From NCBI RefSeq assembly GCF_008923205.2, contig NZ_WBMS02000009.1, positions 1 through 64,000 on the forward strand: a stretch of DNA of 64,000 nucleotides, in the 5' to 3' direction. The stretch comes from Actinomadura physcomitrii (GTDB lineage: Bacteria > Actinomycetota > Actinomycetes > Streptosporangiales > Streptosporangiaceae). Of this stretch, positions 49,992-59,051 are shown one piece after another. Position numbers and translations under genes: made by a program. Under the pieces are notes generated by a model. The model ran no database searches and was not told the DNA's origin. It saw only the letters and a program-made list of their open reading frames with translations. The first letter of the stretch is position 1. Each line of letters starts with the position of its first letter.

Positions 49992-51143
49992 TCAGGCCGT
50001 GAGGCGGACGGGCATGGCGAGGTAGCGGAAACCGGTGTCGGACGGGGCGTCCGGGCCCGGCTCCTCGCCCTCCTTCCGGTCGGGGATGCCGGTGAGCAGC
50101 GCGGCCTTGGTGGGGCCCGCGCATTCGAGGCGGGCGTACTCGGTGTCGATGCCGGCGAGGCCGTCCAGCAGGTACTGGGGCGCGAACGCGATGTCGATGT
50201 CGTCGCCGGACAGCTCGGCGGCGACGCTCTCGTTGGCGCGGGCGGAGTCGCCGGACGCGGCGCGGATGCGGACCTCGCCGGCGCCGAAGGCGAGCCGGAT
50301 CGGGGTGCCGCGCTCGGTGACCAGCGCGGCCCGCTTGATCGCCTCGACGAACGGCGCGGTGCGGATCTCGGCGACCGACGACCAGTCGCCGGTGAGCCGG
50401 GACCGGTAGTTGATGTACTGCTCGTCGAGCAGCCGGCTGGTCATGCTGCGGCCGCCGCCGGACACGCCGATCAGGGTGTCGGCGGTGCCGGTGAGGTCGA
50501 GGGCGACCTCGGCGCCGGGCCGGATGGCCTTGGCGGTGTCGGCGAGGGTGCGGGCGGGCACGACGACGCCGGCGGTGAACCCGGGCTCGGCGGGCGACCA
50601 GGTCAGCTCGCGGGCGGCGATGCGGTACCGGTCGGTGCAGGCGAGCCACATGGTGTCGCCGTCGAGGTCGATGCGGACGCCGGTGAGCATGGGGAGGGTG
50701 TCGTCGCGTCCGGCGGCCGGGGTGACCTGGGCGACGGCGGCGGCGAACCGGTCGCCGGAGACGGTGCCGGCGCGGGCGGGCGGTTCGGGGAGCGTCGGGT
50801 AGTCCTCGACGGGCAGCGTGAGCAGGCCGAACTCGGCGGGGCCGCAGCGCAGCACGACCTCGGCGCCCTTGGTGGTGAACTCGACGGGCTGCGCGGGCAG
50901 GTTCCGGACGATCTCGGCGAGGAGCCGGCCGGGGACCAGGGCGCGGCCGGGCGCGGCGACGTCGGCGTCCACGCGCGCGCGGGTGGACGCCTCGTAGTCG
51001 AATCCGGCGAACGCGAGGCCGCCGCCGGCGGTGGCCTCGACGAGCATGCCGGCGAGGACGGGCAGCGCGGGCCGTGCGGGCAGCGTCCGCGCCGCCCACG
51101 CCACGGCCTCGGCGAGGGGTTGACGGTCGACTCGGAACTCCAC
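49992..51143 (-). CDS. Second DNA polymerase sliding clamp (DnaN paralogue)
   Basis: 383 residues, start GTG behind GGAAGG giving V-E-F-R-V-D-R as expected for clamps. All three clamp domains are present: R-P-A-L-P-V-L-A-G-M (first), L-P-M-L-T-G-V-R-I-D (second), C-terminal F-R-Y-L-A-M-P-V-R. The length is normal. It is not beside dnaA or recF but lies at the end of a row of alkylation-repair genes (alkA fusion, ogt, clamp; gaps 15 and 90 bases), so it may serve repair synthesis. Whether the main dnaN exists elsewhere cannot be seen here, but is expected. Confidence 0.9.
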   Translation of the reverse strand: MEFRVDRQPLAEAVAWAARTLPARPALPVLAGMLVEATAGGGLAFAGFDYEASTRARVDADVAAPGRALVPGRLLAEIVRNLPAQPVEFTTKGAEVVLRCGPAEFGLLTLPVEDYPTLPEPPARAGTVSGDRFAAAVAQVTPAAGRDDTLPMLTGVRIDLDGDTMWLACTDRYRIAARELTWSPAEPGFTAGVVVPARTLADTAKAIRPGAEVALDLTGTADTLIGVSGGGRSMTSRLLDEQYINYRSRLTGDWSSVAEIRTAPFVEAIKRAALVTERGTPIRLAFGAGEVRIRAASGDSARANESVAAELSGDDIDIAFAPQYLLDGLAGIDTEYARLECAGPTKAALLTGIPDRKEGEEPGPDAPSDTGFRYLAMPVRLTA

Positions 51144-51233
51144 CTTGGTCTGCCTTCCCACGTTTCCCGTGCTCTCCGTGCACGGTAACGCGCGCCTCTG
51201 ACAGAACGGTGTTTCACCCCTGGAGCCGGTGGC

Positions 51234-51743
51234 TCAGAAGAGCGCCGCCTCGACGCTGCGGGTCCCGCGCTCGAAGTCGAGGAGGTAGCGCTTGCGGTCG
51301 AGGCCGCCGCCGTAGCCGGTGAGGCCGCCGGTGGAGCCGACGACGCGGTGGCACGGGACGATGACGCCGACCGGGTTCTTGCCGTTGGCGAGGCCGACGG
51401 CCCGCGACGCGCCGGGGCTGCCGAGTTCGACGGCGAGTTCCCCGTAGGTGGTGGTCTCCCCGTAGGGGATCTCCTGGAGCGCGGCCCAGACGCGCACTTG
51501 GAACGGGGTGCCGCGCAGGTTGAGCGGCAGGTCGAACTCGGTCAGGTTCCCGGCGAAGTAGGCGGCGAGCTGTTCGGCGGTGGCGGCGAAGGGCTCGGCG
51601 CGGGGGTCCCCGGGTGCGCCGAAGGTCTCCTCGGGTGGACGGTGCCGCTGGTCCACCATGTAGAGGCCGCATAGTGCGCCGTCTACGGCCACCAAGGTGA
51701 GCGGCCCGACGGGACTGTCCACGACGACGTGCGTCGGTTGCAT
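51234..51743 (-). CDS. ogt: Methylated-DNA-protein cysteine methyltransferase
   Basis: 169 residues. Removes O6-alkyl groups from guanine onto its Cys in I-V-P-C-H-R-V at about 130-136. Helix-turn-helix and Arg finger segment S-R-A-V-G-L-A-N-G-K-N-P precede it; N-terminal domain of Ogt type. AGGAG before the ATG. Starts 15 bases after the alkA-fusion stop, so the two are co-transcribed. Confidence 0.96.
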   Translation of the reverse strand: MQPTHVVVDSPVGPLTLVAVDGALCGLYMVDQRHRPPEETFGAPGDPRAEPFAATAEQLAAYFAGNLTEFDLPLNLRGTPFQVRVWAALQEIPYGETTTYGELAVELGSPGASRAVGLANGKNPVGVIVPCHRVVGSTGGLTGYGGGLDRKRYLLDFERGTRSVEAALF

Positions 51744-51758
51744 GGGTGGGTCTCCTGG

Positions 51759-53231
51759 TCAGCTGGCGGGGAGAAGGTTGATGGGGTGGTCGCTCGTGGC
51801 CCACAGATACTGCACGGCGTAGGCGCGCCATGGGCGCCATTGTGCGGCGTGCCTGGTGAGAGCGGCCGGGGTGGTGGGGAGTCCCAGTCCCTTGGCGGCG
51901 GTCTTGATGCCGAGGTCGCCCGGTATGAACGCGTCGGGGTCCCCCAGCGCGCGCATGGCGATCGTCTCGACGGTCCAGGGGCCGAAGCCGGGGAGGGCGG
52001 ACAGGCGCGTCCGGGCCTCGTCCCAGTCGCTTCCGACACCGAGGTCGATCTCGCCGCCGGCGAGCGCGTCCACGAGCGTGGTGAGCGTGGTGCGGCGCGT
52101 CTTGGGGAAGGCGAGTGCCTCGGGGTCCAGTTCCGCCAGGGCGGCGGGGGTGGGGAAGAGGTGGGTGAGGCCGCCTCCCGGGTCGGTGATGGGGTCGCCG
52201 TAGGCGGTGACGAGGCGCGCCGCGTGTGTGCGCGCGGCGGCCACGGAGACCTGCTGTCCGAGCACGGCACGCACCGCGAATTCCGGCGCGTCCATGGTGC
52301 GCGGGACACGTCGCCCTGGCGCTTTGTCGACAAGCGGCGCCATGACGGGGTCCGCCCTCAGCAGCTCGTCGACGGCCACGGGATCGGCGTCGAGATCGAG
52401 CATCCAGCGGCAGCGGCTTATCGCGATGGTCAGGTCGCGCAGGTCGCTGAGCGTCAGCGTGCAGGCGACGTGGTCGGGGCGCGGGCTCAGGGCGGCGATG
52501 CCGTGCCCGTGGGGGAGCCGCATCGTGCGGCGGAACGCGCCGTCCCGCCACTCCTCCACGCCCGGGACGGCGGTGGCGGTGAGGTGCCCGAACAGGTTGT
52601 CGGGGCACAGCGGCGCGCGGAACGGCAGCCGCAGCGACAGCGTCCCCGACCCGGCGGGCGGGTGCCCCTTGGCGACGCGGTCCCGCAGCTGCGTCGGGGT
52701 GAGCGCGAACACCTCCCGGACGGTGTCGTTGAACGTTCGGATGCTGGCGAATCCCGCCGCGAACGCGATATCGCCCATGGGCAGCGGCGTGGTCTCGATG
52801 AGCAGCCGCGCGGTCTGCGCCCGTTGCGCGCGCGCGAGCGCCAGCGGACCTGCGCCGAGTTCGGCGTTGAGCTGCCGTTCGATCTGGCGGGTGCTGTAGC
52901 CGAGACGTCCGGCGAGGCCGGGGACGCCCTCGCGGTCGACGACGCCGTCCGCGATGAGCCGCATCGCGCGGGCGACGACGTCCGCGCGGTGGTTCCATTC
53001 GGGGGAGCCGGGGCTGGTGTCGGGCCGGCAGCGCTTGCAGGCGCGGAACCCGGCCTGCTGCGCGGCGGCGGCGCTGGGGTAGAACCGCATGTTCTCGGGC
53101 TTCGGCGGCACGACCGGGCAGCTCGGGCGGCAGTAGATCCCGGTGGTCACGACCCCGGTGAAGAACCATCCGTCGAAGCGGGCGTCCCTCGACCGGACGG
53201 CCCGCACGCACCTTTCCACGTCCTCGTGCAT
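51759..53231 (-). CDS. AdaA-AlkA fusion (methyl-DNA sensor and 3-methyladenine glycosylase)
   Basis: 490 residues. Ada-type zinc domain with C-R-P-S-C and C-K-R-C (residues about 33-71), in which the first Cys accepts methyl from phosphotriesters; AraC helix-turn-helix pair (L-A-G-R-L-G-Y-S-T-R-Q-I-E-R-Q, later I-A-F-A-A-G-F-A-S-I-R-T-F-N); then AlkA glycosylase with the helix-hairpin-helix L-P-G-F-G-P-W-T-V-E-T-I-A and catalytic Asp in P-D-A-F-I-P-G-D. It both senses and repairs alkylation, and in methylated form likely activates its own operon (ogt and clamp downstream). Common in actinobacteria. Confidence 0.93.
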   Translation of the reverse strand: MHEDVERCVRAVRSRDARFDGWFFTGVVTTGIYCRPSCPVVPPKPENMRFYPSAAAAQQAGFRACKRCRPDTSPGSPEWNHRADVVARAMRLIADGVVDREGVPGLAGRLGYSTRQIERQLNAELGAGPLALARAQRAQTARLLIETTPLPMGDIAFAAGFASIRTFNDTVREVFALTPTQLRDRVAKGHPPAGSGTLSLRLPFRAPLCPDNLFGHLTATAVPGVEEWRDGAFRRTMRLPHGHGIAALSPRPDHVACTLTLSDLRDLTIAISRCRWMLDLDADPVAVDELLRADPVMAPLVDKAPGRRVPRTMDAPEFAVRAVLGQQVSVAAARTHAARLVTAYGDPITDPGGGLTHLFPTPAALAELDPEALAFPKTRRTTLTTLVDALAGGEIDLGVGSDWDEARTRLSALPGFGPWTVETIAMRALGDPDAFIPGDLGIKTAAKGLGLPTTPAALTRHAAQWRPWRAYAVQYLWATSDHPINLLPAS

Positions 53232-53397
53232 GCCTCCAGCATCACCGATGGTCAGGCATGTTCACCGGCGGGAAAACGACATCATCCTGCCGGGCGGGCC
53301 GCGCATGACGTCCCAGGTAATCGATCTCCCACCGCCGGCCCGGCACCGTAGTGGCCACCGGGGCGGACGAACCCGGACGGACGATGGGAGAACCGAG

Positions 53398-53760
53398 ATG
53401 AGCGACGTTCAGCAGCGGGTCGAGCAGTACCTGGCCGCCTGGAACGAGACCGACCCCGCCGCCCGGCGCGCCGCGATCGACGCGCTGTGGACCGAGAACC
53501 CCGTCTACGTCGACCCGCTCGGCGTCGCCGAGGGCCGCGAGGCGATCGACGCGTTCATCGCCGGCGCGCAGGGCCAGTTCCCCGGCCTGGTGTTCCGGGC
53601 GGCGGGCGCGGTCGACGCCCACCACAACGTCGCCCGGTTCGCCTGGGAGCTCGGCCCCGAGGGCGGCGAGGCCCTCGTGGTCGGCTTCGACGTCGCGACC
53701 TTCGACGACGACGGCCGCTTCGACCGCGTGACCGGCTTCCTCGACAAGGGCCCGGCCTGA
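53398..53760 (+). CDS. SnoaL/NTF2-like small protein
   Basis: 120 residues: Y-L-A-A-W-N-E-T-D-P-A-A-R-R-A-A-I-D-A-L-W, then Y-V-D-P-L-G-V-A-E-G-R-E-A-I and V-V-G-F-D-V-A-T-F. This is the cone-shaped NTF2/SnoaL fold; many such proteins are isomerases or binding proteins, with no predictable substrate. GAACCGAG leads to the ATG. No partner gene adjacent. Confidence 0.87.
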   Translation: MSDVQQRVEQYLAAWNETDPAARRAAIDALWTENPVYVDPLGVAEGREAIDAFIAGAQGQFPGLVFRAAGAVDAHHNVARFAWELGPEGGEALVVGFDVATFDDDGRFDRVTGFLDKGPA

Positions 53761-53815
53761 AGGACGGAGACGGATCGAAGGACGGCGATGGGCCGGGCAC
53801 CCCGCGCCCGGCCCG

Positions 53816-53899
53816 TCAGCGGCTCAGGAACAGCGCGGCGAGCTCCAGCAGGAAGGCCAGGCCCTCGGTCAGCACGTGCAACGGACCTGGTAGACGCAT
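53816..53899 (-). pseudogene. 27-codon hydrophobic reading frame, possible gene stub
   Basis: M-R-L-P-G-P-L-H-V-L-T-E-G-L-A-F-L-L-E-L-A-A-L-F-L then stop. The middle recalls the first helix of YrdB/DUF2568 membrane proteins, which begin with a similar L-x-F-L-L-E-L-A-A-L; the remaining three helices are absent. It may be a degraded fragment or a real small membrane peptide. Low confidence. Confidence 0.3.
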
Positions 53900-53947
53900 G
53901 GCAGCGATCGTCCCACCGGGCGCGGCGGCGCCGCTACCCTGCTCGGT

Positions 53948-55087
53948 GTGGACGAGCGGACCGTGATCGGCTGGCGCGAGGACGGCCGGGACCGCTCGGC
54001 GCGGTGGCGGTCGGAGAGCGGCGCCGCGCCGCCCCGCCGCGTGGTGGTCGCCGACGACGCGACGCGCGCCGACGAGGCGTACCGGCTGGCATGCGAGGGG
54101 ACGGCGCTGCTGTGGCGCGGCGACTTCCAGAACGCGCGGCAACTGCTCGCGGCGATGGCGCGGCGCGCCGACCGGACGCCGCGCAGCCGCAGGCGGAAAC
54201 CGGAACCGCCGCAGGTGCAGGCGTTCCACCTCTACCGGCAGGCGCGCGCGCAGCGCGCCCATACGCTCGGCATGCTGCTCATCCCGTTCGAGCCCGGTCA
54301 CACGATCCCGTTGCGGCGTGCACCGGACGTGGCGCAGGCCTGCACGGAGGCGTACGGCCCTGACGACGAGCCTTACGTCACGTCCCTGCGGGAACTTCTC
54401 GGCATCATCGGCGCGCACGAGTGGCGCGAGAAAGGGGTTCCGATCCCCGCGCTGGGGGACGACCACATCCACCCGCACTACGGGGTGTTCTCGCCTGTGC
54501 GAGGCGAATACGTGGACCTGGTCGCGCAGGCGCCGCTGCCCGCGACGACCGTCGCGTTCGACATCGGTACGGGAACCGGTGTGCTCGCCGCGGTGCTGGC
54601 ACGGCGCGGTGTGCGGCGTATCGTCGCGACCGACCAGGACCCGCGCGCGCTTGCGTGCGCCATAGAGAACGTCGAGCGGCTGGACGTGGCGAAGCACGTC
54701 GAACCCGTCGAGGCCGACCTGTTCCCGGACGGGCGCGCCCCGCTCATCGTGTGCAATCCGCCGTGGGTCCCGGGGAAGCCGGCCACACCGCTCGAACGCG
54801 CCGTGTACGACCCGGACGGCCGGATGCTGCGCGGCTTCCTCGCCGGCCTCGCGGATCATCTGGAACCGGGCGGCGAGGGCTGGCTGATCCTGTCCGACCT
54901 GGCCGAACACCTCGGCCTGCGCACCCGCGCCGACCTGATGGGCCTGGTCGACGCGGCCGGCCTGGCCGTCGCGGGGCGCCTCGACGCCCGTCCCGCGCAC
55001 CCGCGCGCCGCGGATCCGGACGACCCGCTCCACGCCGCCCGGGCAGCCGAAACGACGACCCTCTGGCGCCTCACGTCCACCCGCTGA
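53948..55087 (+). CDS. Class I SAM-dependent methyltransferase (HemK/PrmC-like)
   Basis: 379 residues from GTG. An N-terminal domain of about 190 residues (helical, Arg-rich) precedes the Rossmann fold: V-A-F-D-I-G-T-G-T-G-V-L-A-A-V is the SAM loop, A-T-D-Q-D-P-R-A the acidic post-II, and V-C-N-P-P-W-V the N-P-P-[WY] motif of N- and Gln-methyltransferases. Substrate may be a protein Gln or nucleobase; the large N-domain is unlike PrmC. Confidence 0.88.
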   Translation: MDERTVIGWREDGRDRSARWRSESGAAPPRRVVVADDATRADEAYRLACEGTALLWRGDFQNARQLLAAMARRADRTPRSRRRKPEPPQVQAFHLYRQARAQRAHTLGMLLIPFEPGHTIPLRRAPDVAQACTEAYGPDDEPYVTSLRELLGIIGAHEWREKGVPIPALGDDHIHPHYGVFSPVRGEYVDLVAQAPLPATTVAFDIGTGTGVLAAVLARRGVRRIVATDQDPRALACAIENVERLDVAKHVEPVEADLFPDGRAPLIVCNPPWVPGKPATPLERAVYDPDGRMLRGFLAGLADHLEPGGEGWLILSDLAEHLGLRTRADLMGLVDAAGLAVAGRLDARPAHPRAADPDDPLHAARAAETTTLWRLTSTR

Positions 55088-55102
55088 TCTTGCCCGCCGC
55101 GC

Positions 55103-55435
55103 TCATCGCGTGTGGCTGCGGTGCGCGGTCTCGGGGCCGACGACACGCAGGAGTTCGAGGGCCTCGATGGCGCCGGTGCCGGGCGGCGGGGTGAACACGA
55201 AGACCCGCTGGTCCTCGGCCGGGGTGAGCAGGGCCTCGGTGTCGAACTCGATGGCGCCGACCTCGGGGTGCAGGACCTTCATGCGGCTGCTGCGGTGGAC
55301 GGCGACCTCGTGCCGCTCCCACAGCCGGGTGAACTCCTCGCTCGCCCCGTGCAGCCGCTCGGCCACGTCGCGATGGCGGAGCGCCCCGGCGAGTTCGCCA
55401 AGGTCGTCCTGGACTTCGTCGACCGGCCGTGACCC
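55103..55435 (-). pseudogene. MmyB-like regulator, C-terminal fragment only
   Basis: The fragment reads V-D-E-V-Q-D-D-L-G-E-L-A-G, later E-E-F-T-R-L-W-E-R-H-E-V-A-V, then H-P-E-V-G-A-I-E-F and V-F-T-P-P-P-G-T-G. This is the ligand-binding domain of MmyB/XRE regulators. The N-terminal helix-turn-helix is missing and the frame upstream is not related. The divergent SDR gene next door is the typical partner of such regulators, so control of it may be lost. Confidence 0.75.
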
Positions 55436-55522
55436 GCCGCCCGGAGGCGCCCAGCCTGTTGACCCGGATACCAGGCTCTGTGCGCCCTGGTTACGGCCGG
55501 CGCCGCTGACCACGATGGGACC

Positions 55523-56314
55523 ATGCGTCCCATCGACCAGCAGACCATCCTGATCACCGGCGCCACCGACGGCCTCGGCCGCGCCCTGGCCGGGCGGCTC
55601 GCCGCCGAGGGCGCGACCGTGCTGGTGCACGGCCGCGACGACCGGCGCGGCGAGGACACCCTGAAGGAGATCGGCGGCACGGCGTCCTGGTACCGGGCCG
55701 ACCTGTCCTCGCTCGCCGAGACGCGCGCGCTCGCCGCGGCGGTCCGCGCCGACCATCCCCGGCTGGACGTCCTGGTCAACAACGCGGGCATCGGCAACAC
55801 CGGGCCGCGCCGGTACGAGAGCGCCGACGGCCACGAGCTGACCTTCCAGGTCAACTACCTGTCCGGGTACCTGCTCACCCGCCTGCTGCTGCCGGCGCTG
55901 ACCGCCTCGGCGCCGGCCCGGATCGTCAACGTCAGCAGCCTCGGCCAGGCCCCCATCGACTTCGACGACCCGATGATCACCCGCCGCTACAGCCCTGTGC
56001 AGGCCTACTGCCAGAGCAAGCTCGCGCAGATCATGTTCACCATCGACCTCGCGGACGAGCTCGCCGGCACGGGCGTCACCGCGAACGCCCTGCACCCGGC
56101 CACCAACATGCCGACGAAGATGGTCGACGCGCCGGTCAGCACGCTGGAGGAGGGCGTCCGCGCGACGCACCGGCTCGTCACCGACCCGGCGCTCGACGAG
56201 GTGTCCGGCCGGTTCTTCGACGGGCTCCACGAGGCCCGCGCGAACCGCCACGCCTACCGCTCGCGGGCCCGCGCCCGGCTCCGCGAGCTGTCCGAGCGGC
56301 TCACCTCGCCCTGA
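55523..56314 (+). CDS. Short-chain dehydrogenase/reductase
   Basis: 263 residues. T-G-A-T-D-G-L-G-R at 12-20 is the cofactor loop (classical T-G-x3-G-x-G), N-N-A-G at about 89-92, catalytic Ser in N-V-S-S and Y-C-Q-S-K. It follows the decayed MmyB-type regulator, a usual divergent pair. An Arg after beta-2 (H-G-R-D-D-R) suggests NADP preference. Substrate unknown. Confidence 0.94.
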   Translation: MRPIDQQTILITGATDGLGRALAGRLAAEGATVLVHGRDDRRGEDTLKEIGGTASWYRADLSSLAETRALAAAVRADHPRLDVLVNNAGIGNTGPRRYESADGHELTFQVNYLSGYLLTRLLLPALTASAPARIVNVSSLGQAPIDFDDPMITRRYSPVQAYCQSKLAQIMFTIDLADELAGTGVTANALHPATNMPTKMVDAPVSTLEEGVRATHRLVTDPALDEVSGRFFDGLHEARANRHAYRSRARARLRELSERLTSP

Positions 56315-56473
56315 TCAGGCGGCGGGCGGCCCCTGGATCGGGGTCGAGCGGACGCCGGCGATGCGCCGCCCGCCGGCCGTCCGCGCGGCCCGGAGGTCGG
56401 AGCGCCTGCCGGGCCTCGTGGCCTCGAAGACGGCGGCCATTCATTGGTCATGCCAACGAGTACACTGGCCCGC

Positions 56474-56932
56474 ATGATCACCGACGACGCCCGGCAGCCC
56501 GAACGGCTCCGGCACGCCGCCAGCTGGCTGATCAACCAGGCGTCCGCGCACAGCCACCGGCTCGTCGCCGACGGCTTCGCCGCCGCCGGCGCCCGCGGCT
56601 ACCACTACCGGCTGCTCGCCGCCCTCGAGGAGTACGGCCCCGCCAGCCAGGCCGACCTCGGCCGCCGCGCCGCCATCGACCGCAGCGACGTCGTCGCCGC
56701 GCTCAACGAGATGGCCGAGGGCGAGTTCGTCGAACGCGCCCCCGACCCCGCCGACCGGCGCCGCAACATCATCACGCTCACCCCCGCCGGCCGCCGCCAC
56801 CTGCACGAACTCGACCGCGTCCTCGCCGGCGTCCAGGACGAGCTGCTCGCCCCGCTCTCCGCGCCCGAACGCGCCCGGCTCACCGAACTGCTCACCCGCA
56901 TCACCGACCACCACGCCAGGAGCCGCCCATGA
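56474..56932 (+). CDS. MarR-family regulator
   Basis: 152 residues. L-A-A-L-E-E-Y-G-P-A-S-Q-A-D-L-G-R-R-A-A-I-D-R-S-D is the helix-turn-helix lead and D-P-A-D-R-R-R-N the wing. N- and C-terminal helices form the dimer. Overlaps the acetyltransferase gene by four bases (ATGA), so both are made together. A short inverted motif lies before it (TTGGTCATGCCAA, 56450-56462), a possible own operator. Confidence 0.93.
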   Translation: MITDDARQPERLRHAASWLINQASAHSHRLVADGFAAAGARGYHYRLLAALEEYGPASQADLGRRAAIDRSDVVAALNEMAEGEFVERAPDPADRRRNIITLTPAGRRHLHELDRVLAGVQDELLAPLSAPERARLTELLTRITDHHARSRP

Positions 56933-57435
56933 CCCTCCGCCTCGTCGAACTGCCGCCCCCGGTGATGGCCGCGCTGCTGGACGGCGACCTCGCGACCGCC
57001 TCCGCCCTCGCCGGCGCCCCCCTCACCGCCTACTTCCTCACCGAGGAGGCGCGCTGGCTGTGGCGGTACCGGCTCGACCAGCTCGAACGGTCCCCCGAGG
57101 ACGCCGCCTGGATCGTCCGCGCCGCCGTCGCCGAACCCGAGGGCGCCGTCGTCGGCCACACCGGCTTCCACTCCGCGCCCGACGAGAACGGCACCGTCGA
57201 GATCTCCTACTCCGTCGACCCCGCCCACCGGCGCCGCGGCCACGCCACCGCGATGCTCGCCGCGCTCCTCGCCCGCGCCGCCGCCGAACCGTCCGTGCGG
57301 ACCGTCCGGGCCACGATCAGCCCCGACAACGCCGCGTCCCTGGCGACGCTCGCCGGCAACGGATTCCGCCACGTCGGCGAGCAGTGGGACGAACGCGACG
57401 GCCGCGAGCTCATCTTCGAACGCCCCGCCCGCTGA
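56929..57435 (+). CDS. GNAT-family N-acetyltransferase
   Basis: 168 residues. Acetyl-CoA loop R-R-R-G-H-A-T near 103-109 (Q/R-x-x-G-x-A) with Y-S-V-D-P-A-H before it and S-P-D-N-A-A-S-L-A-T after. Substrate unknown; co-translation with a MarR repressor suggests a role against a toxic small molecule. Confidence 0.92.
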   Translation: MTLRLVELPPPVMAALLDGDLATASALAGAPLTAYFLTEEARWLWRYRLDQLERSPEDAAWIVRAAVAEPEGAVVGHTGFHSAPDENGTVEISYSVDPAHRRRGHATAMLAALLARAAAEPSVRTVRATISPDNAASLATLAGNGFRHVGEQWDERDGRELIFERPAR

Positions 57436-57441
57436 GGACGG

Positions 57442-58995
57442 TCAGCCGATCGGCATCGTCACGGCGATCGGCCAGGCCAGCAGGGCACCGCCGACCAGCG
57501 CCGTCACCCACACCGGCGCCCGCAGCGCCCGCAGCGCCGCCGCCTGCACGCCCTGCCAGACCAGCAGCCCCGCGAGCAGCGGCGCCGCCAGCAGCACCAG
57601 CCACGACACCAGCCCGAGGACCGCGGCGAGCCCCAGACCCGCCAGCGCGCCCGCCGCCGTCCAAGCGTGGATCAACACGGCGGCGCGCGCGCTGTACCCG
57701 CCGCACAGCAGCTCGATCCCGGCGAAGAACACCATGGCGCACACGGCGACCGGCACCAGCGCCCACACCCTCGGCCCCACCGGAACGGCGTGCGCCCAGC
57801 CGAGCTGAGCCGGCACGGCGAACGACACCACGGTCAACACCACCAGCGCGACGGCGGACACGACGGTCCGCCACCACGGCCGCCCGCCGTCACCGCCCTT
57901 CCGCAGCGACACCGCGGCGCACAGGAGACCGGCAACGGCGAAGAAACCGGCCAGCGGCCCCGCAATCCCCACCGCAAGCACCATGCGCGGAATCAAACCG
58001 ACGACCCCGACCGCCGCCAGCACCGCCACCACCGGCGCCCCCAACGCAAGCGCCAGAGGAACCTTCGTGCGCCCGCCGCCCTCCCCACCGGGTCGCCCCA
58101 GCAGCACCGACGCGACCGCCGCGAAGCTCAGCACCGCCGCCAGATGCAGCAGCATCGCCGAACCCGCCCGCTGGAAAGGCCGGATCCCGGCACCGGACGC
58201 CCCGCCGGGACGCCCGAACGCCCCATCGAACCAGGCCGCGACCTCGCGATGCGTCCGCGGCTGGAACAGGACGCCCACATGCTCGGCCCCGCCCACGATG
58301 ACGGCCCGCCGCGCCGTCCCCGCACGCGGATCCCCGTACGTGACCCCCGCCCGCCCCTGTGGATAAGCCGCCCGCACCCCCGCCACCGCCCCATCACGGT
58401 AACCGGCGAACTCCAGCCCGCCCGCGACCAGCAGCAGGTCCCGCGGCCGCGCCTTGCCGAACGGCATCGTCCCCTGCGAGATCGCCACCGTCGCCGCCAC
58501 GTCCGGATGCGCGCCCGCGTAACGCACCGCCGCCGCGGCGCCCATCGAGTGCCCGACGAGCCCGATCCGGCTCCCGTCCACCCCGGGCACGGTCCGCAGA
58601 TGACGGACCGCGACGTCCACGTCCGCGTCCAGCCGCGCCTCCGCCTCCGGCCCTTCCCCCAGGTCCGGCAGCCGCTCCCGGCTCGCGCCGCCGCCCGCCA
58701 GATCCACCAGCTCGACCACGTACCCGCGCCGCGCCAACGTGTCCGCGAACCCCCGCATGAGCTGCATGCTCGCCGACAACCCAGGCGCGACCACCACCCC
58801 CGGCAGCCGCCCTTCCGCGCCGTCCGGACGCACCACCTCGACCGGCACCCCGGACACCACCGCCGACCGCCGCTCGATCCCCCGGTCCGCCGTCACCAGC
58901 CCGGCGACCCCCGCCACCACCGCCAGCACCATGCACACCCACCGAATCCACCGCACCCCCACATGGACGCGACCAACCCCACCCGAGTTCGCCAC
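57442..58995 (-). CDS. Membrane-bound alpha/beta hydrolase
   Basis: 517 residues, GTG start (downstream GTGs possible). One N-terminal helix (M-V-L-A-V-V-A-G-V-A-G-L-V), then the hydrolase: V-V-A-P-G-L-S oxyanion area, G-H-S-M-G-A nucleophile elbow at about 147-152, and H in G-A-E-H-V-G. About seven helices fill the C-terminal 250 residues. The same mix of hydrolase and helices occurs in actinobacteria; substrate unknown. Short convergent gap to the acetyltransferase. Confidence 0.88.
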   Translation of the reverse strand: MANSGGVGRVHVGVRWIRWVCMVLAVVAGVAGLVTADRGIERRSAVVSGVPVEVVRPDGAEGRLPGVVVAPGLSASMQLMRGFADTLARRGYVVELVDLAGGGASRERLPDLGEGPEAEARLDADVDVAVRHLRTVPGVDGSRIGLVGHSMGAAAAVRYAGAHPDVAATVAISQGTMPFGKARPRDLLLVAGGLEFAGYRDGAVAGVRAAYPQGRAGVTYGDPRAGTARRAVIVGGAEHVGVLFQPRTHREVAAWFDGAFGRPGGASGAGIRPFQRAGSAMLLHLAAVLSFAAVASVLLGRPGGEGGGRTKVPLALALGAPVVAVLAAVGVVGLIPRMVLAVGIAGPLAGFFAVAGLLCAAVSLRKGGDGGRPWWRTVVSAVALVVLTVVSFAVPAQLGWAHAVPVGPRVWALVPVAVCAMVFFAGIELLCGGYSARAAVLIHAWTAAGALAGLGLAAVLGLVSWLVLLAAPLLAGLLVWQGVQAAALRALRAPVWVTALVGGALLAWPIAVTMPIG

Positions 58996-59051
58996 GCCCC
59001 GGCAGAGCCGAGCCCTGCCGAGAACGCACCAGTCCGCAGGATCGCGGGCCG

